NCBI GenBank assembly: GCA_003931895.1
Contig: RRZV01000070.1
Location: 62,001-126,000 of the forward strand
Reading direction: 5' to 3'
DNA length: 64,000 nucleotides
Source of the DNA: Mesohalobacter salilacus
GTDB lineage: Bacteria; Bacteroidota; Bacteroidia; Flavobacteriales; Flavobacteriaceae
Below, piece by piece: positions 37,132 to 44,427 of the stretch. The position numbers and the translations under genes were made by a program. Every line of letters begins with the position of its first letter. Position 1 is the first letter of the stretch. Under the pieces are notes generated by a model. The model searched no databases. It saw only the letters and a program-made list of their open reading frames with translations, and was not told the origin of the DNA.

Positions 37132-37530
37132 TTAATTTTCGATATAAGAAAAAATATTATCTACACTATCGTCTGCAGCGTGGCTCATTAAAAAGCCTTT
37201 TCGTATCTTTTCATCTTCAATTTCCCAAATACTCATAAAGTGGGCGAGTGGTAAGCTTTCCTCATGCTCTAAGGTTTCTACATGATAGGTGAAACGCACA
37301 CAAACTTTGTTATTTTCTGCAAAAATATGACTGAATTCTGGAGTTAAAGCTGTGAAGGTTTTACCCATATTCTGAACCATTTCATAAAAACCATCAAAAT
37401 CGAGCTTTAAAAATCCATCGCTGCTATTCCAATTTAATTCTAAATCTTGGTGAACAAAATCTTTGAATACGGTTTTATCTTTATAGTATTCTGAATATAA
37501 AAAATCAGTAACTATTTTTTTATAAGGCAT
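37132..37530 (-). CDS. NTF2-like (SnoaL-type) small protein
   Basis: 132 residues. The pattern FVHQDLELNWNSSDGFLKLDFDGFYEM (split across residues 22-48), then FSHIFAENNKVCVRFTYHVE and IWEIEDEKIRKGFLMSH, fits a cone-shaped alpha+beta NTF2-like fold: N-terminal helices followed by a curved sheet. No catalytic set is clear and no function can be given. It lies 2 bases after the LpxD paralogue's stop, so it is in the same operon. Homologues in this position next to sucD seem common in Flavobacteriaceae, by my recollection of gene order. Confidence 0.7.
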   Translation of the reverse strand: MPYKKIVTDFLYSEYYKDKTVFKDFVHQDLELNWNSSDGFLKLDFDGFYEMVQNMGKTFTALTPEFSHIFAENNKVCVRFTYHVETLEHEESLPLAHFMSIWEIEDEKIRKGFLMSHAADDSVDNIFSYIEN

Positions 37531-37532
37531 AT

Positions 37533-38471
37533 TTAAATTAATTTTTTGAGTTTAGATAACACATCAGGCAGACGGCTCACTGAGGCCAATTCTCTGTACT
37601 TTTTTCTAATATCGGCTGCGGGAGACCCGAAATAGGTTTTACCAGGTTCACAGTCTTTACTGATTCCTGAAGTTGCTAAAATTATTGATTTCTTTCCAAT
37701 AGTTAAACCACTTGCTATTCCGACTTGACCCCAAATGGTAACTTCGTCTTCAACGACTACACAGCCTGCTATTCCGACTTGAGCAGCAATAATGCAACGC
37801 TCGCCTACAATGGTATCATGACCAATTTGAACTTGATTGTCAATTTTTGTTCCTTTTTTGATAATGGTATTGGCTGTTACGCCTTTATCTATTGTGGTAT
37901 TTGCCCCAAGTTCAACATCATCTTCTATGATGACACTACCACCAGACTTGAGTTTGTCATGATGTGTTTGACGATTTTTGTAGTAAAATGCATCAGCCCC
38001 TAAAACCGCACCAGAGTGTATAATGATATTGTCGCCTAATTCTACGCCATCGTAAATGCAAACATTAGGATGAATAATACAATTTTCTCCTATTTTGACA
38101 TTGTGTCCAATAAAAACTTGAGGTTGAATAATTGTGTTTTTCCCAATAATTGCAGATTCACTAATATTTTGATTCGCTTTTTTAAAACGATTAAAATATT
38201 CAGTAAGTTTATTAAAATCTCTGAAAGGGTCATCAGAAACCAACAGTGCTTTACCTTCAGGACACTCTACTTCTTTATTTATCAGAATGACACTGGCTTT
38301 AGACTGAAGCGCTTTATCGTAATATTTAGGATTATCGACGAATACAATTTCTCCAGAATTGATGACATGAATTTCGTTCATGCCAGTGATTTCAAAATCA
38401 TCTTGACCTATTGGTTTTGCGTTGATGATTGCTGCAATTTTTTTAAGCGTATATGTTTTGGGGAATTTCAT
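37533..38471 (-). CDS. LpxD-like hexapeptide-repeat acyltransferase (paralogue)
   Basis: 312 residues. An LpxD-type N-terminal domain (INAKPIGQDDFEITGMNEIH... about 1-100) is followed by hexapeptide repeats forming a left-handed beta helix (about 100-270). The His of IGHD aligns with the catalytic His of LpxD (IAHN in the lpxD copy at 42100-43140). The substrate-pocket segment differs: GADAFYYKNRQTHHDK here against GADGFGFSPD in the canonical copy. It may acylate a different UDP-sugar or have been repurposed. It sits 5 bases after the methyltransferase gene and 2 before the NTF2-like gene. Confidence 0.85.
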   Translation of the reverse strand: MKFPKTYTLKKIAAIINAKPIGQDDFEITGMNEIHVINSGEIVFVDNPKYYDKALQSKASVILINKEVECPEGKALLVSDDPFRDFNKLTEYFNRFKKANQNISESAIIGKNTIIQPQVFIGHNVKIGENCIIHPNVCIYDGVELGDNIIIHSGAVLGADAFYYKNRQTHHDKLKSGGSVIIEDDVELGANTTIDKGVTANTIIKKGTKIDNQVQIGHDTIVGERCIIAAQVGIAGCVVVEDEVTIWGQVGIASGLTIGKKSIILATSGISKDCEPGKTYFGSPAADIRKKYRELASVSRLPDVLSKLKKLI

Positions 38472-38476
38472 TCGCG

Positions 38477-39238
38477 TTATTTTTTGTAACCATATATAAC
38501 AACTCTAGCAAATAAGGGATGCAAAAAATTAACCTTTGAAGTTATTAAGTCTAATTTTGATCCAATTCTATTTAACCAATTGTCATAGTTTCTGTCACCA
38601 TAAATTTTGAGAGATATAAAACCAAAAATAACACTAAAAAAATCCATAAAAAAATGATTAAACGTAAAATACTTTTTGAGTATTTTAAAATCTGAAGAAA
38701 CAAGAGCATGTTCATCTGGGGTTCTTTCCTGAGGATTTAATTTCCTATAGATTTTATAAATTGGGTTCATATTTAGAGGTTCTAAAAATAAAATAAAACC
38801 ATTTGGTTTTAAGACTCTGTGGACATGCTTTAAGGTTTTTTCGACGTCTAGATGATGAAGTATAGCTCCACCAAAAACAACATCAAAACTTTCATCTTTG
38901 AATGTAAGGTTATTTGCATCCATTAAGTGAAACTCTGTAGGGAAATCAACGTTTTTAGAATGTTTTATACCATTTTCTAATTCGGCTTGAGAGATATTGA
39001 TTGCAGTTAACTTTTTGGGCTGAACATGGCCTTTAATCCAAGAAGCCCAGACATACGACCCAAGCTCTAAAACTTCTTGGTCTTTAAATTTTGATGTGAG
39101 TATTTTTAAAAGTTTTTTTTCTCTAATATATGAAAAATGAAATGCGTGTCTTCTTAATGGTTTTATTTTTGTTCTATCTAATTTTCTTTCGTTCCAATAT
39201 TCTTTTTCAGTTTCATTAATTTCCTCTCTAGACTTCAT
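38477..39238 (-). CDS. Class I SAM-dependent methyltransferase
   Basis: 253 residues. Rossmann motif I is degenerate (LELGSYVWASW instead of ExGxGxG), followed by AINISQAELENG (acidic motif II position altered), MDANNLTFKDESFDVVFGGA and LHHLDVEKTLKHVHRVLKPNGF, which place it in the Methyltransf_11 group. The C-terminus is hydrophobic and basic. It lies between efp and the LpxD paralogue with gaps of 6 and 5 bases. It seems to be an insertion into an otherwise usual efp-lpxD2 order. Substrate unknown; a lipid or sugar target would fit the neighbours. Confidence 0.75.
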   Translation of the reverse strand: MKSREEINETEKEYWNERKLDRTKIKPLRRHAFHFSYIREKKLLKILTSKFKDQEVLELGSYVWASWIKGHVQPKKLTAINISQAELENGIKHSKNVDFPTEFHLMDANNLTFKDESFDVVFGGAILHHLDVEKTLKHVHRVLKPNGFILFLEPLNMNPIYKIYRKLNPQERTPDEHALVSSDFKILKKYFTFNHFFMDFFSVIFGFISLKIYGDRNYDNWLNRIGSKLDLITSKVNFLHPLFARVVIYGYKK

Positions 39239-39244
39239 AAAGCA

Positions 39245-39811
39245 TCATTCTTTTATACGTTCTTTATAAGTCCCTTTTTCGGTTTCAATTTTAATTTTAT
39301 CGCCTTCATTGATGAACAGTGGAACATTGACTTCGTGGCCTGTTTCAACTGTAGCGGGTTTAGTTGCGTTTGTTGCAGTATTGCCTTTTACGCCAGGTTC
39401 GGTTTGTGTAACTTCCATCACAACATGTGGTGGCATTTCAACAGACAATGGCTCATTATCTTCGGTATTGATAAGCACAGTTACCACATCACCTTCTTTA
39501 AGCAAACCAGGCATATCCAAGGCCGCTTCTGTTAATCGAATCTGAGTGTAGTCTTCTTGATTCATAAAGTGGTAAAACTCACCGTCATTATACAAAAACT
39601 GAAATTTATGAGTTTCTACACGAACTTCATCAATTTTGTGACCTGCTGAAAAGGTATTGTCAATCACTTTTCCTGTGGTAACGCTTTTAAGTTTTGTTCT
39701 TACAAAAGCTGGACCTTTGCCGGGTTTAACATGTAAAAATTCTGTAATCTTGAAAATATCATGATTATACCTGATGCATAACCCATTTCTAATATCACTT
39801 GTTGTTGCCAT
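39245..39811 (-). CDS. efp: Translation elongation factor P
   Basis: 188 residues with the three beta-barrel domains of EF-P. The loop that reaches the peptidyl-transferase centre is VKPGKGPAFV with Lys32 at the tip, the residue modified in many bacteria. EF-P relieves stalls at polyproline stretches. No epmA/epmB or earP is nearby; with a lysine tip, an EarP-type rhamnosylation is not expected. It starts after a 121-base gap from lpxA, so it probably has its own promoter; the upstream region has a run of AGTTTCT repeats. Confidence 0.96.
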   Translation of the reverse strand: MATTSDIRNGLCIRYNHDIFKITEFLHVKPGKGPAFVRTKLKSVTTGKVIDNTFSAGHKIDEVRVETHKFQFLYNDGEFYHFMNQEDYTQIRLTEAALDMPGLLKEGDVVTVLINTEDNEPLSVEMPPHVVMEVTQTEPGVKGNTATNATKPATVETGHEVNVPLFINEGDKIKIETEKGTYKERIKE

Positions 39812-39826
39812 TTTTTTTTAACTTTT

Positions 39827-39847
39827 AGTTTCTAGTTTCTAGTTTCT
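39827..39847. repeat. Three tandem copies of AGTTTCT upstream of efp
   Basis: AGTTTCT occurs at 39827-39833, 39834-39840 and 39841-39847, all exact and head to tail, ending 16-36 bases upstream of the efp start. It lies in the promoter/leader region. Copy number could vary by slippage and change leader length or promoter spacing. Confidence 0.7.
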
Positions 39848-39932
39848 GGTTACAGGTTTTTATTTTGTAAATTATTAATAAAAGACCTTAAACATTAACT
39901 TCATATTTTAAAATATACTTTTAAATAATAAA

Positions 39933-40715
39933 TCAATTAGAAAAATAACCTTTCATAATTCCACGTTGAGAATCTTTGATAAATTGAAGAATTTCATCTC
40001 GTTCAGGTGTGGCTTCCATTTCTGCTTCAATTATAGAAAAGGCTTGAGTATTATTATAATTACGTTGATATAGTATTCTATAAATATTTTGTATTTCTCT
40101 AATTTTTTCAGTGTTAAAACCACGTCGTCTCAAACCAACAGAATTTATTCCAACATAAGATAAAGGCTCTCTAGCGGCTTTGACATAAGGCGGAACATCT
40201 TTTCTTACCAATGAACCACCTGTTATAAACGCATGCTGACCAATACTGCAAAATTGTTGAACAGCAGCCATGCCTGCCAAGACAACATAGTCGCCAACGG
40301 TGATATGTCCAGCCAAAGTACTGTTGTTAGAAAACACACAGTTATCGCCTACAATACAGTCATGAGCTATATGACAGTAGGCCATAATCCAGCAGTTTTT
40401 ACCGATTTTGGTTTTATTGCGGTCGGAAGTACCACGATTGATGGTGACGCATTCTCTAATGGTCGTACCATCTCCAATTTCTGTAACAGTTTCTTCTTCA
40501 TTAAATTTTTTATCTTGAGGAATGGCTGAAATGACCGCTCCTGGGAAAATACTTACATTTTTGCCTATTCTTGCGCCTTCCATGATAGTGACATTAGAGC
40601 CAATCCAAGATCCTTCACCAATGACGACATTGTTGTGAATAGTGGTAAAAGGTTCAATGACCACATTTTTGGCAATTTTAGCGCCTGGGTGAACGTATGC
40701 TAAAGGTTGATTCAT
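39933..40715 (-). CDS. lpxA: UDP-N-acetylglucosamine O-acyltransferase
   Basis: 260 residues of hexapeptide repeats (starts PLAYVHPGAKIAKNVVIEPF) with the conserved MAYCHIAHDCIVGDNC segment holding the catalytic His. A C-terminal helical domain begins near GLRRRGFNTEKIREIQNIYR. This is the first enzyme of lipid A synthesis, adding a 3-hydroxyacyl chain to UDP-GlcNAc. It lies 6 bases after lpxC/fabZ. Full length. Confidence 0.95.
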   Translation of the reverse strand: MNQPLAYVHPGAKIAKNVVIEPFTTIHNNVVIGEGSWIGSNVTIMEGARIGKNVSIFPGAVISAIPQDKKFNEEETVTEIGDGTTIRECVTINRGTSDRNKTKIGKNCWIMAYCHIAHDCIVGDNCVFSNNSTLAGHITVGDYVVLAGMAAVQQFCSIGQHAFITGGSLVRKDVPPYVKAAREPLSYVGINSVGLRRRGFNTEKIREIQNIYRILYQRNYNNTQAFSIIEAEMEATPERDEILQFIKDSQRGIMKGYFSN

Positions 40716-40721
40716 AAATTA

Positions 40722-42119
40722 TTAATTTTGTCTAACGATTTGCGCCATAAGTTCAGCTTCTGAAGCTAGTTTTCCATTAACATAGGCATAGCCTTGCATA
40801 TGACAAATACCACGTCTTATTGGTGATATAAGTTCTAATTTAAATATAAGTGTATCGCCAGGTTCTACTTTTTGTTTGAATTTGACATTGTCCATTTTCA
40901 TAAAGAAAGTCAAATAATTTTCAGGATCTTCAACGGTGCTTAAAGCTAATATACCGCCTGTCTGTGCCATAGCTTCAACTTGTAAAACACCGGGCATAAC
41001 TGGTTTTCCTGGGAAATGACCTATAAAAAAAGGTTCATTCATGGTGACATTTTTGACGCCAATAACGTGTTTATCTGAAAGCTCGTAAATTTTGTCTACC
41101 AATAAAAATGGCGGCCGATGAGGTAAACGATTCATTATTTCAGACACATCAAAAAGCGGTTTGGTATTGAGGTCTATTTTTGGAACTTTATTTCGCTTTT
41201 CGGTTTTGATGATTTTTGATAATTTCTTGGCAAATTGCGTATTTACCGTATGTCCAGGCTTATTGGCAATCACTTTACCGCGAATTCTTGTACCTGTGAG
41301 CGCTAAATCTCCGAGTACATCAAGAAGTTTATGCCTTGCGGCTTCGTTTGGGTAGTGCAGAGTAAGGTTATCTAAAATACCATTAGACTTGATATGAATT
41401 TCCTCTTTGCCAAAAGCTTGCTTTAACTTTTCTACAGTTTCAGGATTTAATTCTTTATCGACATAAACTATAGCATTGTTTAAGTCGCCACCTTTGATGA
41501 GGCCGTTATCGAGAAGCATTTCTATTTCGTGAAGAAAACTAAATGTTCTCGCATCTGCAATTTGATTTTTAAATTCTTTGACAGATTTTATAGAAGCATT
41601 TTGAGTGCCGAGGACTTTTGTGCCAAAATCAACCATTGTAGTGACTTGATAATTATCGGCTGGCATCAATATCAATTCAGAGCCATCTTCATCAGCATAA
41701 GAAATGACATCTTTAACTATAAATTCTTCGCGTTCAGCATCGAGCTCAACTTTACCAGCTTTTTCTAAGGCTTCAACAAAAAACTTTGAAGAGCCATCCA
41801 TAATAGGTGGTTCAGAAGCATTGAGTTCAATTAGGACATTGTCTATATCTAAACCTACACAGGCTGCTAAAACGTGTTCTGTGGTTTGAATAGTAACTCC
41901 ATTTTTTTCTAATGTAGTTCCTCTTTCTGTATCTGTAACTAAATTAGCATCAGCCGGAATAATTGGGTGTCCTTCTAAATCTACTCGCTGAAATGCATAT
42001 CCGTGATTTGCTTTAGCGGGTTTAAAGGTTAACCTCACATTTTTTCCTGTGTGTAAACCTACACCTTCAAGGCTGACTTCTCCCTGTATAGTGGTCTGTT
42101 TAGTTGGAATTTTTTTCAT
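40722..42119 (-). CDS. lpxC/fabZ: Bifunctional LpxC deacetylase / FabZ dehydratase
   Basis: 465 residues from the start chosen here. Residues about 1-310 are LpxC: EGVGLHTGKNVRL, the zinc motif TTEHVLAAC and HKLLDVLGDLALTG. Residues about 320-465 are FabZ: LPHRPPFLLVDKI, then FIGHFPGKPVMPGVLQVEAM with the catalytic His. The fusion couples the committed lipid A step with the fatty-acid elongation dehydratase and is a Bacteroidota hallmark. I prefer the ATG at 42119 (MKKIPTKQ); an in-frame ATG at 42140 would overlap lpxD by 41 bases instead of 20. Confidence 0.94.
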   Translation of the reverse strand: MKKIPTKQTTIQGEVSLEGVGLHTGKNVRLTFKPAKANHGYAFQRVDLEGHPIIPADANLVTDTERGTTLEKNGVTIQTTEHVLAACVGLDIDNVLIELNASEPPIMDGSSKFFVEALEKAGKVELDAEREEFIVKDVISYADEDGSELILMPADNYQVTTMVDFGTKVLGTQNASIKSVKEFKNQIADARTFSFLHEIEMLLDNGLIKGGDLNNAIVYVDKELNPETVEKLKQAFGKEEIHIKSNGILDNLTLHYPNEAARHKLLDVLGDLALTGTRIRGKVIANKPGHTVNTQFAKKLSKIIKTEKRNKVPKIDLNTKPLFDVSEIMNRLPHRPPFLLVDKIYELSDKHVIGVKNVTMNEPFFIGHFPGKPVMPGVLQVEAMAQTGGILALSTVEDPENYLTFFMKMDNVKFKQKVEPGDTLIFKLELISPIRRGICHMQGYAYVNGKLASEAELMAQIVRQN

Positions 42120-43140
42120 AGGCTTGAAGTTTTTTTTCAAGGGTTTGTATGGTTTTTACAAGCTTTGGTAAGTTTTTAAAGTGAACATAAGATTTATTGA
42201 AATCGCCATAACCTAATGCTGGAGACCCTTGAATAACTTCATCGTCTTTAACGTTTCTGCCAATACCAGTTTGGGCTTGCACTCTAACGCGATTGCCAAT
42301 GGTGATATGACCAGCAATGCCAACTTGGCCACCTATAAGGCAGTTTTCTCCAATTTTCGTTGAGCCAGCTACACCAGTCTGGGCAGCAATAGCCGTATGC
42401 TTGCCAATTTCTACATTGTGGGCTATTTGTATTTGGTTGTCTAACTTAACACCTTCTCTTATGATCGTAGAACCTAAAGTTGCACGGTCTATGGTTGTGC
42501 TTGCACCTATATCAATGTGATTTTCTATGATAACATTTCCAATTTGAGGCACTTTTTTATAAACGCCTATTTGATCTGGTGAAAATCCAAAACCATCTGC
42601 ACCCAATACAACATTACTGTGTAAAGTGCAATCATCCCCAATAAGGGTTTCAGAATAGATTTTACATCCTGCAAAAATAGTGACATTATCACCAATAACA
42701 ACATTGTCACCGATATAAGTGTCTGGATAAATTTTGACATTATTACCAATCTTTACATTTTTACCTATGTAAGTAAATGCGCCAATATAAGGCTTATCAC
42801 CAATACTAGCAGATTTTGAAATGTGATTAGGTTCTTCTATGCCTGACTTATCAAGTTTAACTTGATTGTAATATTCTAAAAGTTTTGAAAAGGATTCGTA
42901 AGGGTTTTCTACTTTTATAAGCGTAGTATTGATATCTTGTGTTTGTTCAAAATCTTTAGCCACTATGCAAATGCTGGCTTGAGTGGTGTAGATGTATGAG
43001 GTATATTTAGGATTGGCCAAAAAGGTTAATGAGCCTTCTTCGCCTTCTTCAATTTTAGACAGTTTGTCGACCTCGGCGTCTTGATTTCCTTCAATACTAC
43101 CGTCGAGCAATTCTGCGATTTGACTTGCTTTAAATTTCAT
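42100..43140 (-). CDS. lpxD: UDP-3-O-(3-hydroxyacyl)glucosamine N-acyltransferase
   Basis: 346 residues with the usual three parts: uridine-binding N-domain (about 1-100), hexapeptide beta helix (about 100-310) and a C-terminal helix. The active-site His is in VQIAHNVEIG, and GADGFGFSPD is the canonical pocket segment. It transfers the second 3-hydroxyacyl chain in lipid A synthesis. It heads the lpxD-lpxC/fabZ-lpxA operon. The -7 box ends only 5 bases before the ATG, so the message may be leaderless. Confidence 0.95.
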   Translation of the reverse strand: MKFKASQIAELLDGSIEGNQDAEVDKLSKIEEGEEGSLTFLANPKYTSYIYTTQASICIVAKDFEQTQDINTTLIKVENPYESFSKLLEYYNQVKLDKSGIEEPNHISKSASIGDKPYIGAFTYIGKNVKIGNNVKIYPDTYIGDNVVIGDNVTIFAGCKIYSETLIGDDCTLHSNVVLGADGFGFSPDQIGVYKKVPQIGNVIIENHIDIGASTTIDRATLGSTIIREGVKLDNQIQIAHNVEIGKHTAIAAQTGVAGSTKIGENCLIGGQVGIAGHITIGNRVRVQAQTGIGRNVKDDEVIQGSPALGYGDFNKSYVHFKNLPKLVKTIQTLEKKLQAYEKNSN

Positions 43141-43145
43141 TTTGA

Positions 43146-43153
43146 CAAAAATA
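43146..43153 (-). promoter_or_regulatory. -7 element of the lpxD operon, possible leaderless start
   Basis: TATTTTTG on the minus strand fits TAnnTTTG and ends 5 bases before the lpxD ATG, so transcription should start at or next to the start codon. Confidence 0.55.
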
Positions 43154-43163
43154 GAAAAAAAAG

Positions 43164-44393
43164 TTAAACTAAATCTTTAGGATAGCAGATATAAAACTTA
43201 ACTACAGGTTGAGCTAAGGTTTTTAAATTCAATTGATCTGATACTTGAGAGACTTCTTTGATTTTTCCGTTTTTAAATAAAATCATAATCTGCTGGTAAT
43301 CATAGCTGTAAGCTTGGTTTGAAGTTGTGCCTTCTAAGAAGAAATAGCTGGTTTCTTCTTTCGTAATATCAAATTGTTTTTGAATACTCTCCTTTATCTT
43401 TTCTACTTTTTTAGTCTTAAAAGCTTTATTTTTTAATTTGACTTTAAACAATTTTCTATTGATAAGCATTTTGCAGAGTGAACTCAAAACTTGATCAGGA
43501 TGATTTTGCCATTGTTTAATAGCTGTAATGATATCATAATCATCGAGTTGATAAAAGTATTCTAAAATTGCAACACTAAAATTGTCGTACGATATGTTGT
43601 GGTTTAGAAAAAAAGACAAGGTTGAATTAGATATCAATTCTTTGTCTTGTTGAATTAACTCTTTAGCTCTTTTAAGAACTTTAATCAAAATTAATTCCGC
43701 ACCAAGACTGGTTTTGTGCAAATAGACTTGCCAATACATCAAACGTCTGGCAAGTAAAAATTTTTCAACTGAATAAATGCCTTTTTCTTCAATGACCAGT
43801 TGGTTGTCTCTTACATTTATCATTGTGATTAACCTGTCGGAGTTGATATTACCTTCAGCGACACCAGTATAAAAACTATCGCGTTTTAAATAATCTAATC
43901 GGTCTATATCTAATTGTCCAGCAACGAGTTGTGTTAAAAACACCTTGCTGTAATTGCCTTTGAAAATTTTGATAGCCAAATCCAGTTTGCCCTTAAACTC
44001 TTGATTGAGCGTTTCCATAAATTCTAAAGACAAATTTTCATGACTTAAACCTTCAATCAAACTGTTTTCAAGCGCATGTGAAAATGGCCCGTGACCAATA
44101 TCGTGAAGCAATATGGCAATAAGTGTGGCTTCTTCTTCCTCTTTGGTGATTTCTATGCCTTTAAACTTTAAAGTTTGAAGGGCTTTTTGCATCAGATACA
44201 AACAGCCTAAAGCATGTTGAAAACGCGTATGTTGTGCACCAGGATAGACCAAATGCGATAAGCCCATTTGGGTTATTCGTCTAAGTCTCTGGAAGTAAGG
44301 ATGTTCTATTAAATCATAAATGAGTTCACTCGGAATGGTAATAAAACCATATATTGGGTCGTTTATAATCTTGAGCTTGTTTTGTTTTTTCAA
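43164..44393 (-). CDS. HD-domain phosphohydrolase (dGTPase/SAMHD1-like)
   Basis: 410 residues from a TTG start at 44393. The HD set is visible: HTRFQHALGCLYLM (H55, H60), ILLHDIGHGPFSHALE (H97-D98) and the downstream Asp in QLDIDRLDYLKRDSFYTG. It matches the bacterial SAMHD1-like HD family; the exact nucleotide or other substrate is not known for this branch. I choose TTG 44393 because the -7 box TATATTTG lies at 44415-44422, and the upstream extension (to 44501) is hydrophobic, unlike the family, and overlaps porX. It is divergent from porX with 34 bases between starts. Confidence 0.82.
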   Translation of the reverse strand: MKKQNKLKIINDPIYGFITIPSELIYDLIEHPYFQRLRRITQMGLSHLVYPGAQHTRFQHALGCLYLMQKALQTLKFKGIEITKEEEEATLIAILLHDIGHGPFSHALENSLIEGLSHENLSLEFMETLNQEFKGKLDLAIKIFKGNYSKVFLTQLVAGQLDIDRLDYLKRDSFYTGVAEGNINSDRLITMINVRDNQLVIEEKGIYSVEKFLLARRLMYWQVYLHKTSLGAELILIKVLKRAKELIQQDKELISNSTLSFFLNHNISYDNFSVAILEYFYQLDDYDIITAIKQWQNHPDQVLSSLCKMLINRKLFKVKLKNKAFKTKKVEKIKESIQKQFDITKEETSYFFLEGTTSNQAYSYDYQQIMILFKNGKIKEVSQVSDQLNLKTLAQPVVKFYICYPKDLV

Positions 44394-44414
44394 AATAATT
44401 TCTCTTAATTTCAG

Positions 44415-44422
44415 CAAATATA
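44415..44422 (-). promoter_or_regulatory. -7 element of the HD hydrolase gene
   Basis: TATATTTG on the minus strand, a perfect TAnnTTTG, 21 bases upstream of the TTG start, in the 34-base gap shared with porX. It supports the TTG start. Confidence 0.55.
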
Positions 44423-44427
44423 AATAT

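Noticed and set aside
38070-38489. 139-residue plus-strand frame opposite the LpxD paralogue
   Set aside because: It is antisense to a well-supported gene, is rich in Phe/Ile/Asn as expected for a reverse frame, and matches no family.
39827-39847. CRISPR-like repeat
   Set aside because: Only 7-base units repeated head to tail without spacers, and no cas genes.
44320-44427. Longer start for PorX
   Set aside because: The extension is hydrophobic, overlaps the divergent HD hydrolase gene and precedes the typical response-regulator start MTKIKILWVDDE.
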